DNA of 48,502 bases from Candidatus Lactobacillus pullistercoris (GCA_018883635.1 JAHLFT010000031.1:1-48502), one strand, 5' to 3'; positions 33,560 to 42,730 are shown, numbered from the stretch's first letter. Notes: a model not told the origin generated them from the letters alone. A program made the numbers and translations.

Positions 33560-34705
33560 ATGGCTCTACAATATACTGAACAACAAAGAGAATATATTCA
33601 TTTGGCAAAAGAATTCGGTGATCGATATCTAAAGCCAAATTTGATTAAAAAATATGATAAAGAAGGGGAATGTCCAGTTGAATCTTTCAAGCCAGCCATG
33701 AAATTGGGACTTCATATGCTTGAAATTCCAAAAGAATATGGTGGTGCTGGTTTATCTTATGAAGATTCTGCTTTGGTTTTCGAAAAATTAGCTGAATATG
33801 ATGCAGGTTATGCCTTAACGTTAATTACTTCTTTTGTAGCCTTGCGTTGCGTAATGCTTGCTGGTACGCCTGAGCAAGCTAGACGTTTTGCTAGTGTTGT
33901 TGAACCAGGTCACTTTGCTGCATTTACTATGTCAGAAGCAGATGCGGGTTCTGATGCCGGTTCAGTTCGTGCTACCGCAGTTAGAAAAGGCGATGAGTAC
34001 ATCTTAAACGGTGGTAAAGCCTTTGCTACTAATGGTGGTGTAGCTGATATTTATATTGGTATTTTCAGAACTTCTGATAATGGTAATCATGGTCTTTCAG
34101 CATTTATGATTGACCGCAACACGCCAGGTGTTTATGTTGGTAAACACGAAGATAAATTAGGTTTACGCCTTTCAAACACTGTTCCGCTATTCTTTAAGAA
34201 CGTCCACGTACCAGTAGATAACCTACTTGGTAAAGAAGGACGCGGAATTAACATTGCTTTGAGTAGTTTAAACTTGTCACGCGCCTTTGTTTCAACTTTA
34301 ACTGTTGGAATTATGCAAAGAGCATTAGACGAAGCTGGTAATTATGCTAATACTCGTGAACAATTTGGTCGTTCAATTGGAGGTTTTGAATCAGTTCAAA
34401 ATATGTTAGCTGACATGGCTACCGCTGTTGAAACTTCTCGTTTGTTAGTCAATAACACGATGAAGATGATGGATAAAGGTCTTTCAGTACGTAAAGAAGG
34501 AGCAATGACTAAGTTATACATTACTGATATTGCTCAAAAGGTAACTTCAGATGCTGTTCAAATCTTCGGCGGTTATGGATTTACTAAAGCTTATCCAGTT
34601 GAAAAGTTAATGCGTGATGTCAAAGGATTCCAAATTCTAGAAGGAACTAACGAAATTCAAAGAATGACAATTGCACGTGAAGTTGAAAAAGACTACAAGA
34701 ATTAG
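33560..34705 (+). CDS. Acyl-CoA dehydrogenase (second)
   Basis: 381 residues, standard ACAD length. AAFTMSEADAGSDAGSVRATAVRKGDEYILNG-type middle domain with FATNGG, then the C-domain ending in FQILEGTNEIQRMTIARE, where the Glu of EGTNEIQ is the usual catalytic base. It is only moderately similar to the first dehydrogenase, which lacks the EGT motif, so the two may act on different substrates or steps (for example reducing two double bonds or forming a mixed complex with ETF). SD AAGGGG; eleven bases after the CoA-transferase. Confidence 0.92.
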   Translation: MALQYTEQQREYIHLAKEFGDRYLKPNLIKKYDKEGECPVESFKPAMKLGLHMLEIPKEYGGAGLSYEDSALVFEKLAEYDAGYALTLITSFVALRCVMLAGTPEQARRFASVVEPGHFAAFTMSEADAGSDAGSVRATAVRKGDEYILNGGKAFATNGGVADIYIGIFRTSDNGNHGLSAFMIDRNTPGVYVGKHEDKLGLRLSNTVPLFFKNVHVPVDNLLGKEGRGINIALSSLNLSRAFVSTLTVGIMQRALDEAGNYANTREQFGRSIGGFESVQNMLADMATAVETSRLLVNNTMKMMDKGLSVRKEGAMTKLYITDIAQKVTSDAVQIFGGYGFTKAYPVEKLMRDVKGFQILEGTNEIQRMTIAREVEKDYKN

Positions 34706-34723
34706 TTAAGAGGAATAAGTAAT

Positions 34724-35458
34724 ATGAAAATAGCGGTAATAGTAAAAACAGATTTAGATGATCCAAAAGTATATACCACTCATAGATCTAAAGTAAGCTA
34801 TCATACAGACAACTTGTTTCTTAGTCAAAATGATAAAAATGCAATTGAATATGCACTAGATTGTGTAAAAAATAAGGGTGGAGAAGTTGATGCATTTACT
34901 TTTGAAAAGGGTATTTTAGCAGATAGAGTTCTCCATGAAGCCTTAGCGATGAGGGTAAACACTGCTACAAAATTTGCAGGTGTTGATGTTTATGATCCAT
35001 TGCAAACTACTACAATTGCAAAAGAATTTGCAGATTATGTTAAGAAAAATGGAAATTACGATTTAATAATTTCTGGTTGCAGTGATGAAGCAGATCCAAT
35101 CGAAGCATATATTGCAAAAGATTTAGGTATGAACTTTATCGACCATGTTGCTAAAGTTGACAAGGAATACAATTTTGAAAGCAACTTAGAAAAGGGCCGC
35201 GTAACTGGCAAGTTTGCTTTGCCTAGTGTTTTAACAGTCTTAGATAGTATCAATACACCTCATTTGCCAAGCTTTATTGATTTAAGAGATGCTTTGAGTG
35301 CAAAAATTAATGAAATTACAATTTCATCTAATGATGAACAAAGTAAAATTGTTGCTGATCAAACTAAACGTAAGCAAGTTATTTTTGATTTACATCAAGA
35401 TCCTGATGCTGTTCAAAAGCTGGTTGATGTACTTAAAGAAGACGGAATTTTAAAGTGA
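34724..35458 (+). CDS. etfB: Electron transfer flavoprotein, beta subunit
   Basis: 244 residues. N-terminal KIAVIVKTDLDDP and the nucleotide-fold helices match EtfB/FixA. The DLIISGCSDEADPIEAYIAKDLG block replaces the GxQAxDGDTGQV signature of ordinary ETF, and KFALPSVLTVLDSINTPHLPS resembles the FixA/CaiFixA form. It carries electrons to or from the acyl-CoA dehydrogenases with EtfA. No ETF:quinone oxidoreductase is visible, so the electron donor is an open question. ETF genes are unusual in lactobacilli. Confidence 0.88.
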   Translation: MKIAVIVKTDLDDPKVYTTHRSKVSYHTDNLFLSQNDKNAIEYALDCVKNKGGEVDAFTFEKGILADRVLHEALAMRVNTATKFAGVDVYDPLQTTTIAKEFADYVKKNGNYDLIISGCSDEADPIEAYIAKDLGMNFIDHVAKVDKEYNFESNLEKGRVTGKFALPSVLTVLDSINTPHLPSFIDLRDALSAKINEITISSNDEQSKIVADQTKRKQVIFDLHQDPDAVQKLVDVLKEDGILK

Positions 35459-35466
35459 GGTACAAG

Positions 35467-36390
35467 ATGAAATCAGTTTATTACGTTCAAATAGAAGATA
35501 AATCAATTGATGAAGGAAATAATATTGGTACTTTAGCTGGTTTAAAGGAAAAGATATCTTCATCTTTGGAAACTTTAGTTTTTACTAATCATGCAGATGA
35601 AATTAAAGATAAATATTCAAAGACCGGCATTAAGACAACCATTTTTAACAATGAAAACTATTCTTTAACAGATTATAGTGATGTAGTTACTACTATTAAG
35701 AATAATCTTGCTTATGAAGATGAATGTTTAATTGTTTTAGATGATAGTGCCTTAGGCAACGTTTTAGGTGCCAAAATTGCTGCTGAATTAAGTCTCCCTT
35801 TATTATCACATATTGAAGATTTAACTGGTGATACTTTAATCACAGCTAGTCGTCATATTGCCGATACTAAAGCAATCAGAGAAAGTCAACTAAAAGATTC
35901 TGCGGTAGTAACAGTTTCATTTAATGGTATTTTGAATCAAAACGAAGAAGCTCAAGTTGAAGTTAAAGACTTCACTGTTCAAGATGCAAATATTAAAAAA
36001 TATGTTTCTAACGAGAATTCTGGTAATGATTTAGCTTATGCCAAAGTTGTAGTTGCTGCAGGTAAAGGACTTCAAGAAAAAGAAAACTTGAAGCCATTAA
36101 ATGAATTAGCTAAGAAATTAAATGCTAGTGTTGGTGCAACTAAGGCTGTAACCGATGTTGGCTGGATGGATAAGGATAAGATGATTGGTATTTCAAACCT
36201 TACTATTAAGCCTGATGTTTACTATGCATTTGGTATTGCTGGAGCAGTTCAGCATACTACAGGAATGGATAAGTCTAAGCATATAATTGCTGTAAACACA
36301 GATAAAACAGCACCTATCTTTAAATTGGCTCAATACGGCATTATAGGTGATGCTAATAAGGTTATTGATGGATTAATCAACCTCTTATAG
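35467..36390 (+). CDS. etfA: Electron transfer flavoprotein, alpha subunit
   Basis: 307 residues from ATG 35467 (TGAGGT upstream); the tracked GTG start overlaps the etfB stop. The C-terminal FAD domain is typical: VVVAAGKGLQEKENLKPL, GATKAVTDVGWM, GIAGAVQHTTGMDKSKHIIAVNTD, and APIFKLAQYGIIGD. It forms the ETF heterodimer with the preceding gene product and feeds or drains the two acyl-CoA dehydrogenases. Tight spacing indicates a single operon. Confidence 0.92.
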   Translation: MKSVYYVQIEDKSIDEGNNIGTLAGLKEKISSSLETLVFTNHADEIKDKYSKTGIKTTIFNNENYSLTDYSDVVTTIKNNLAYEDECLIVLDDSALGNVLGAKIAAELSLPLLSHIEDLTGDTLITASRHIADTKAIRESQLKDSAVVTVSFNGILNQNEEAQVEVKDFTVQDANIKKYVSNENSGNDLAYAKVVVAAGKGLQEKENLKPLNELAKKLNASVGATKAVTDVGWMDKDKMIGISNLTIKPDVYYAFGIAGAVQHTTGMDKSKHIIAVNTDKTAPIFKLAQYGIIGDANKVIDGLINLL

Positions 36391-36399
36391 GAGGTAAAA

Positions 36400-37911
36400 A
36401 TGAGTGAAGAAAATTATCCCGCAACCATTAGACAATTATGGAAAAATAGAATAAATTCAACCCCCGATAAAGTTTTCTTAGTTGAAAATAGAAACCATTA
36501 CACATATCTTGATATAGATAAACGGGTGGATAAGAAGGTCGAAGAATTAAGACAATTTAAGGTTAAACCTGGTGATATAATTGCCCTTCAATTTGAATTA
36601 GATTTAGAAAATTTTATTACAATTTTAGCCTGCATTAAATTAAAAACCGTTATCAATCCATTAAATCCTCACCTTGATATTGATGAGGCTAAAGACTTAG
36701 TAAATCGTTTTAAACCTTATTTAATAATCGCTCAAAAAGCACCAAGAGGTAGAGATACTTTTTATTCAGTTGATAATCTTACAAATTATGATTTAGAAAC
36801 TACCGGAGATTGTAAGATTTTTATTAATCATGATCATACTAAGAATTTTACTGAAGAGTTTGACTCAGCTGAATCCCCAATCGTAATTTTAAATACTTCA
36901 GGTACAACTGGTGCTGTTAAGGGTGTTGTTTTAACCAATAAAAATGTTTTAAGTGCTGAATATGCTTATAACAAAGCATTTAAGATTACTAATGAAGATA
37001 TGATCTTAATGTCATCAGGTTTATATCATGCTATTGGTTTTCACCATGGCTTAATTTCAACCATTATGGCTGGTAGTTCGATCGCAATTTTAAGACATTA
37101 TAATGTCGACAAGATCGCAGAAATTATCAAAAATGAACCTGTCACCTTTATTGATAGTGTGCCGACTGTAATTTATGATATTTTATTTAGAATTAAAGAT
37201 CTTGGTCATCTAAAGCAATTACTTGCTGGTGGAGACAAACTTAGAGATGACTTATTGCGTCAAGCTGATAAACGTGGAATTCCTGTTTATAACTGTTATG
37301 GTTCCACTGAAGCTGTTCCATTTAGTTATACTCCTTCTGATTATTTTGAAGAAAAAAATCATATGACTACTGCTTTAAAGCCAATGGAAGGTATTGAAGT
37401 CAGGTTAGTTGTTCATGGTCAAACAATTACTTCTTCTAATGTTGAAGGTACAATTCAAGTTAAAGGACCAGAGATTTTTAAAGAGTACCTATTCAACCCA
37501 GAAAAAACTAAGAGTAGCTTTGATGGTGAATGGTTTGATACTGGTGATTATGGCCATTACAATTATGATAAAATGCTTGAAATCGATGGCAGAAATAGTG
37601 ACAAAATAATTCGTGGTGGTGAAAATATCTCTGCTGCTGAAGTTGAAGAAAAGGTAAGAAACTGTGATAATATTAAAGAAGTTGCAGTTTTAGGTATTCC
37701 TGATGTTCGATTGGGTCAGCGAATTGGTGCATTTATTTCTCTGAAAGATAAAAAGCAACAACTTACTAAACAAAAGTTAATTGCTGAACTGACTAAAAAT
37801 AAGACAGATAAGAAGTTTTGGCCAGAAAGAATTTGGATTGTAGATTCTTTACCTAAGACAGCTAATGGAAAAATTAAAAAATATATTTTAAAACAAAAGG
37901 TAGAGGGTTGA
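36400..37911 (+). CDS. AMP-forming acyl-CoA ligase
   Basis: 503 residues, ANL family. Motifs: ILNTSGTTGAVKGVVLTNKN, YGSTEAVPFSY, WFDTGDYGHY, DGRNSDKIIRGGENI, and the C-terminal lysine in KTANGKIKKY. It activates a carboxylic acid with ATP and CoA and, like CaiC in the carnitine system, would prime the CoA cycle here. Strong ribosome site GGAGG; ten bases after etfA and three before the thioesterase. The substrate pocket cannot be read reliably. Confidence 0.9.
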   Translation: MSEENYPATIRQLWKNRINSTPDKVFLVENRNHYTYLDIDKRVDKKVEELRQFKVKPGDIIALQFELDLENFITILACIKLKTVINPLNPHLDIDEAKDLVNRFKPYLIIAQKAPRGRDTFYSVDNLTNYDLETTGDCKIFINHDHTKNFTEEFDSAESPIVILNTSGTTGAVKGVVLTNKNVLSAEYAYNKAFKITNEDMILMSSGLYHAIGFHHGLISTIMAGSSIAILRHYNVDKIAEIIKNEPVTFIDSVPTVIYDILFRIKDLGHLKQLLAGGDKLRDDLLRQADKRGIPVYNCYGSTEAVPFSYTPSDYFEEKNHMTTALKPMEGIEVRLVVHGQTITSSNVEGTIQVKGPEIFKEYLFNPEKTKSSFDGEWFDTGDYGHYNYDKMLEIDGRNSDKIIRGGENISAAEVEEKVRNCDNIKEVAVLGIPDVRLGQRIGAFISLKDKKQQLTKQKLIAELTKNKTDKKFWPERIWIVDSLPKTANGKIKKYILKQKVEG

Positions 37912-37914
37912 TAT

Positions 37915-38358
37915 ATGAATAATCAATTTTTCCAAAAAACTATGGGTGACTTTTTTGTTACAGCTGCCGAGTTAAATCATATGAATATACTTCATGGCGG
38001 TGTTTTAGTGACAAAAGTTGATACAGCTATGGGATTATTTGCTAACTCATTTAGTCATACTAGAACTTTAACTGGAAGAATAGATAATCTCACTTTTTAT
38101 AAAAAATCTCATGTAGGCGATCATATTCAATTTAAAGTTACACTTTTAAGAACTACAAAAATGACAATGACAATTTATAGTGAGATCGATCACGTATCTC
38201 TAGATGGGTCTACATCAGAAATGATAGGTGAGGCTGTCTTTACTTATGTTGCAGTTGATAGTGATTTAAAGCCAATTACGTTAAATAATCAGTATGTGAT
38301 TAATGATGAATCACAAAAAGAATACATTGAGAAGATCAAAAATAAATTTAAGATATGA
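37915..38358 (+). CDS. Hotdog-fold acyl-CoA thioesterase
   Basis: 147 residues. ELNHMNILHGGVLVTKVDTAMGLFAN is the acyl-CoA hydrolase (YciA/BFIT) active-site region with the Asp of VDTA as likely catalytic residue. It would release free product and CoA from the acyl-CoA pool, preventing CoA trapping. Last gene of the tight block; GAGGG overlaps the ligase end. A strong terminator follows 100 bp on. Confidence 0.85.
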   Translation: MNNQFFQKTMGDFFVTAAELNHMNILHGGVLVTKVDTAMGLFANSFSHTRTLTGRIDNLTFYKKSHVGDHIQFKVTLLRTTKMTMTIYSEIDHVSLDGSTSEMIGEAVFTYVAVDSDLKPITLNNQYVINDESQKEYIEKIKNKFKI

Positions 38359-38669
38359 ATTTATAACTTCAATCAATCATTAAAATCTTTTTGAAACATC
38401 TTTAGCAAGTAAAATTGATTAATTTAATGCTTTTATAGTATTTCTTAATATTAAAGCAAATAAAACGACTGAAATTATATTTTTTCAGCCGTTTTTTTAT
38501 TTTTGTTTAGTTTTTCACGAAGTAAGTAGACAAAAATTCAGTCATAATGGTAGCGCTTTAAATATTAATAAATCACATAAAACAGTAAATATAATCAAAT
38601 AGGATTATTATCGCTAAAGTTTTAATATAAAGATGTTGTATGGAATTACACAAAATATGAGGTGAAATT
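38359..38669 (+). promoter_or_regulatory. Gap between thioesterase and first MFS gene
   Basis: Contains the terminator below, then a cre-like TGGTAGCGCTTTAA (38548-38561; complement 12 of 14) and AT-rich DNA with TATAAA-like hexamers before the MFS ribosome site GAGGTG. I see no gene. Confidence 0.4.
38462..38502 (+). terminator. Terminator of the acyl-CoA operon
   Basis: AAAACGACTGAA/TTCAGCCGTTTT with one mismatch and a long T-run. Confidence 0.85.
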
Positions 38670-39863
38670 ATGAAAAAGAAAAATTATGCTGGCGCAGCAG
38701 CTTCCGTTTATTTAAACTATGCAGTTGTTGGTGCAGCCACAATTTTTATTAGTCAGTATAGAGATGTTCTTGCTAATGCTTGGCATGCAAGTGCAATGGC
38801 ACTTTCAATTGTTATGGCAATGGTAGGACTAGGAAGAATTGTCACAATTTTATTTGCTGGAGCTATTTCAGATAAGATTGGTCGCCGTAAGACCCTTATT
38901 ATCGCCTTAGTTAGTGATATTATCTTCCTTTTAGGTGCAGCATATGCAAACAATGTTTGGATTGCGGGTATTGCAGCTTTATTCTTTGGAGCAACTAACT
39001 CTTTTGGTGATACTGCCGGTTACCCTGCTTTAGCAGATGCCTTTCCTGATAAAACCGCTACTATGAACTCATTTGTTAAAGCTGCCATGCAAATTATGCA
39101 AATGTTGTTCCCATTCTGGGTAAAGTTAATCAAGAGCCCACAAATTACTGCACTTGTTTTAAGTCTTGTTTTAATTATTGATATTATCGTAACTTTAAGA
39201 GCTGCATTTGCTCCTCAAGTTGAAAAGAAAGAAGAAACTTCAGAGCAAAGTCAAACAGTTGTTGATAGTAACAAGCCACAACCAAAACTTTCAGTCGATG
39301 GCGCAATGATCATTACTCTTGGTTTTACTCTTTGCTTTACTTTCTATATTTTCTCTTTATACGCACCATATTATGGACAATACGTATTAAATCAAGCCAC
39401 TTTAAATGCTAACCAATTAGTTTCATGGTATTCAATTGCTTCCTTAGTTTCAGTCTTTATTACTTCAGTTTTGGTAACAAAAATTAAGAGATTAACTTTG
39501 ATTATTGTTTATGAAACTATTTCAGCTATTGGTTTACTATTAATGATTTTGGCACCATCTCCAGTAACTGGTGCAATTGGATCCTTATTAGTTGGATTCT
39601 TTGCTGCTGGTGGTGTTTGGCAAGTTGGACTATCTGTTTTAACATCATATTTCCCTCAAAATCATGGTAAAATTACTTCTTACTATAGTTTTGCACCAGC
39701 CGTTGTTTACTTTGTTGCTCCACTTGTAGCCGCATTTGTTTTAAAAGCAAATTCAACGAGTACTTTAACAGTCTTCTGGATCACAGCAATTATTACCATT
39801 ATTTCTGTAGTTATTGCTGTTATCTTAGTACAACGCGGTCGCAAATTTGATATTGAAGGTTAA
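38670..39863 (+). CDS. MFS transporter of the acyl-CoA locus (first)
   Basis: 397 residues, ~12 membrane helices with a charged central loop (EKKEETSEQSQTVVDSNKPQP). MFS signature AGAISDKIGRRKT between helices 2 and 3. A strong ribosome site (GAGGTG) and a cre-like box upstream. Placed after the CoA enzymes, it is the best candidate for uptake of the acid substrate or export of the reduced product. It is unrelated to the BCCT antiporter CaiT, so the cargo need not be a betaine. Confidence 0.82.
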   Translation: MKKKNYAGAAASVYLNYAVVGAATIFISQYRDVLANAWHASAMALSIVMAMVGLGRIVTILFAGAISDKIGRRKTLIIALVSDIIFLLGAAYANNVWIAGIAALFFGATNSFGDTAGYPALADAFPDKTATMNSFVKAAMQIMQMLFPFWVKLIKSPQITALVLSLVLIIDIIVTLRAAFAPQVEKKEETSEQSQTVVDSNKPQPKLSVDGAMIITLGFTLCFTFYIFSLYAPYYGQYVLNQATLNANQLVSWYSIASLVSVFITSVLVTKIKRLTLIIVYETISAIGLLLMILAPSPVTGAIGSLLVGFFAAGGVWQVGLSVLTSYFPQNHGKITSYYSFAPAVVYFVAPLVAAFVLKANSTSTLTVFWITAIITIISVVIAVILVQRGRKFDIEG

Positions 39864-39874
39864 TCATCAATCAT

Positions 39875-39919
39875 AAAAATACTTTGGAGTAACTTAAGAT
39901 AATTGCCCAAAGTATTTTT
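39875..39919 (+). terminator. Terminator after the first MFS gene
   Basis: AAAAATACTTTGG/CCAAAGTATTTTTT with a 18-base loop. Confidence 0.8.
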
Positions 39920-39959
39920 TATTTACTACTAATTTATAAAAAAGAAAGCGTAAATTAGT

Positions 39960-41159
39960 ATGACTAAATCAGCAAGCACAAGTTATAAAAGATTATCGTT
40001 TAGTCTTTACCTTAATTATGTTGTTCACGGATTCGGACTTTTAATTTTAGCACAGAATATGACGCAGTTAAGTAAAGCTTGGAATCAGCCACTGGCGGTG
40101 GTTTCATATGTTATTTCTGGAGTTGGAATTGGACGTCTTCTAGCTTATTTAATTACTGGTTATTTTTCTGATAAATTAAGTAGAAAATTCTTTGTTTATC
40201 TAGGTATGCTTTGCTATTTTATTTTTGCAATTGGTATTCCATTTTCTAAATCCATACCGTTATCATATTTTCTCGCAATTTTAGCAGGAGTTGCTAATTC
40301 AGCTTTAGATGCTGGAACTTATACGACTTTTGTTGAAATGGGAGGAGGAAATGGAAAATACAATGTCTTATTAAAAGCTGTTATCTCAGTTGGTGAATTT
40401 ACCATACCGCTTCTTGTAACTTTATTTAGTGATTTAGATGCCTGGTTTGGTTGGAGCTTTATGGTAATGGCAGCATTAATACTTATCAATGCCATTTTAC
40501 TATTTCCAATTAAGTTCCCAGATAAAAGAGTTTCGGATAAAGAAGAAAAAGTTGAGGAAAGACCTCATTCTAAGAAAGCAAAAGCTCTGACTACTGTTTT
40601 GTTTGTCATTTATGGCTATTTATCAATGGCACTCATGATTTGGTACACTCAATGGATTACCTTATATGGACAACAAACATTAAAGTTTACTGATATGCAA
40701 AGTCACTTCCTTCTCTCTTTATATAGTATTGGCTCAGTAATTGGTGTCTTATTACTATTTACTCTTCTTGGTAAAAATGCATCAGAAACAAAAATTATGA
40801 TTGTGATGAATGTTATCGCAACACTTTCACTTTTAATAATTGTCTTGTCAAAGAGTTTAGTTGTAGCAGAATTTGGTAGTCTTTTATTTGGTTTTAGTGC
40901 TGCAAGTGGTGTAATGCAGACGGCATTAACTAGTTTTATGAGATTATATCCAACGAAGACGGGATTTATTACAGGAATATTCTATTTCTTTGGTTCAATT
41001 GCTTCATTCACTGTTCCAATTATTACTGGACGTCTTTCAATTCAAAGTATAAAATTAGCTTTTAGTTTTGACTTACTAGTTGGTATTTTATCAGTATTAG
41101 TAGTGACGATAATTGCATTTTTAATTAAAGAATTTAAATTAAGTAATCAATTTGATTAA
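39960..41159 (+). CDS. MFS transporter of the acyl-CoA locus (second)
   Basis: 399 residues, ~12 helices. Its opening (YKRLSFSLYLNYVVHGFGLLILAQNM) and GYFSDKLSRKFF motif parallel the first MFS protein, so the two are paralogues, one possibly for substrate and one for product. The signature is weaker (SDKLSRK). Ribosome site poor (GAAAG). PanT follows after 22 bp, so this gene may be co-transcribed with panT-coaA. Confidence 0.8.
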   Translation: MTKSASTSYKRLSFSLYLNYVVHGFGLLILAQNMTQLSKAWNQPLAVVSYVISGVGIGRLLAYLITGYFSDKLSRKFFVYLGMLCYFIFAIGIPFSKSIPLSYFLAILAGVANSALDAGTYTTFVEMGGGNGKYNVLLKAVISVGEFTIPLLVTLFSDLDAWFGWSFMVMAALILINAILLFPIKFPDKRVSDKEEKVEERPHSKKAKALTTVLFVIYGYLSMALMIWYTQWITLYGQQTLKFTDMQSHFLLSLYSIGSVIGVLLLFTLLGKNASETKIMIVMNVIATLSLLIIVLSKSLVVAEFGSLLFGFSAASGVMQTALTSFMRLYPTKTGFITGIFYFFGSIASFTVPIITGRLSIQSIKLAFSFDLLVGILSVLVVTIIAFLIKEFKLSNQFD

Positions 41160-41181
41160 TTGACTTAAAAGAGGGATTAAT

Positions 41182-41793
41182 ATGAAATCTAAAGAAACGC
41201 GAAATCTAGCCATTACCGCAATTTTTATTGCAATTTTAATCATTCAAACTTTCGTTCCTAATATTGGCTATATTAGAATTTTACCAACTTTACCGGCAAT
41301 CACTACAATTCCATTAACCATGGCTGTTTATGGATCCCTGATGGGCCCAAAATATGGAGCTTCTTTTGGCTTAATATGGGGGTTAACAAGATTGGTTGTA
41401 GCATATACACAACCTGGTGATTTAGTAAGTTTATTACTTTTTCAAAACCCAGTTATTTCCTTAGTTCCAAGTATTCTTGCGGGCTGGTTACCTGGTTTAA
41501 TTACCAAGCAATTAAATAATAAAGATATCAAGATTAAGCGTGCCAGATACTTGTTTAGTGGTGCTGTGACATCATTAACTAATACAATTATGGTAATTTT
41601 GCTAGCAACTTTATTTTTCATGTATGATCCAACTCTACTTGCTAGTCACATGGGTCAGTTTAGTCAAGGCACACCTTTATTTGTAATTTTAGTAGTTTCA
41701 TTAGGTTTTAATGGTCTACTGGAAGCAATTTTTACTGCTGTTGTGGTTCCAATTATTGTGACACCTTTAAATTATGTCATTAAAAGAGCCTAA
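41182..41793 (+). CDS. panT: ECF transporter substrate-binding subunit, pantothenate type
   Basis: 203 residues with five to six helices. The start LAITAIFIAILIIQTFVPNIGYI and TIPLTMAVYGSLMGPKYGASFGLIWGLTRL match the PanT family of ECF S components, which bind the vitamin and share the general EcfA-EcfA'-EcfT energising module encoded elsewhere. The pantothenate kinase gene 12 bp downstream supports the cargo. SD AGAGGG. Confidence 0.85.
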   Translation: MKSKETRNLAITAIFIAILIIQTFVPNIGYIRILPTLPAITTIPLTMAVYGSLMGPKYGASFGLIWGLTRLVVAYTQPGDLVSLLLFQNPVISLVPSILAGWLPGLITKQLNNKDIKIKRARYLFSGAVTSLTNTIMVILLATLFFMYDPTLLASHMGQFSQGTPLFVILVVSLGFNGLLEAIFTAVVVPIIVTPLNYVIKRA

Positions 41794-41805
41794 GTGAGGA
41801 AAAAG

Positions 41806-42717
41806 ATGGGTAATTTTACAAAGATAAGCCGTCAAGAATGGAGAAAATTAGCTCAATCTGAGAATTTTATTACTAATGATGAACTTAAATCAATTACTTC
41901 TTTAGGTGATGTAATTGACACCAAGGATGTTAGTGAGGTTTACGTACCACTTATCAAGTATTTACATCTTTTTGTTCAAAATAAAAATAAAATGTCACAG
42001 ATTCAAGCAGATTTTTTTGGTAAGGAAAAGCGAAAATCACCATTTATTATTGGTATTTCTGGATCTGTTGCTGTGGGAAAATCTACTGCAGCCCGGATTT
42101 TGGAAGTTTTAATTAAAAGATATTATCCAGATTTAGCAGTTCAATTGATGACTACTGACGGTTTTTTATATCCTAATCGGGAATTAGAAAAACGTCATAT
42201 TATGAATAAAAAGGGCTTTCCTGAATCTTATAATATGCGGTTGTTAGCTGATTTTCTTTCAGATGTTACTAGTGGTAAAGAAAGGGTAAATTACCCATTA
42301 TATTCACAAAAAAATTCAGATATTATTCCTGATAAATTTGGTGAAATTAGAAATCCCGACATTTTAATTATTGAAGGAATTAATACTCTGCAATTGCCAC
42401 CTAATGGTAATGTTGTTACCAGTGACTTTTTTAATTTTTCGATTTACATTGATGCTGATGAAAAATTAATTGAAACCTGGTTTATGCAAAGATTCAAATA
42501 TTTGTTAGAGATTAACAAAAATGATCCTGAGAATTTTTACTATTCTTGGGCTAATGGACCCTTGCAAGAAGCAATTGATATGGCAGAAAAAGTTTGGCAA
42601 ACGGTTAATTTAGTTAATCTTCATGAATATATTGCACCTACAAAAGACCGAGCAAATGTTATTTTACATAAGACTGAGGGACATAAGATAGATAAACTTT
42701 TTATTAGACACTATTAA
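41806..42717 (+). CDS. coaA: Pantothenate kinase (type I)
   Basis: 303 residues. It makes 4'-phosphopantothenate, the committed step to CoA. P-loop GISGSVAVGKSTAAR, TTDGFLYPNRELEKR, GFPESYN and FNFSIYIDADE are typical CoaA blocks. ATG 41806 is set by AGGA seven bases upstream; the tracked GTG sits in the ribosome site. With panT it forms a salvage pair, apt beside a CoA-consuming operon, though it may also be the cell's general CoaA. Confidence 0.93.
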   Translation: MGNFTKISRQEWRKLAQSENFITNDELKSITSLGDVIDTKDVSEVYVPLIKYLHLFVQNKNKMSQIQADFFGKEKRKSPFIIGISGSVAVGKSTAARILEVLIKRYYPDLAVQLMTTDGFLYPNRELEKRHIMNKKGFPESYNMRLLADFLSDVTSGKERVNYPLYSQKNSDIIPDKFGEIRNPDILIIEGINTLQLPPNGNVVTSDFFNFSIYIDADEKLIETWFMQRFKYLLEINKNDPENFYYSWANGPLQEAIDMAEKVWQTVNLVNLHEYIAPTKDRANVILHKTEGHKIDKLFIRHY

Positions 42718-42730
42718 AAAATTAAATATT

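Noticed and set aside
32304-38358. Carnitine (caiTABCDE) operon as such
   Set aside because: There is no BCCT antiporter and no crotonase (CaiD) in the block, and the carriers are MFS proteins, so a direct carnitine assignment is not supported.
30960-38358. Fatty-acid beta-oxidation operon
   Set aside because: No enoyl-CoA hydratase, hydroxyacyl-CoA dehydrogenase or thiolase is present in the block.
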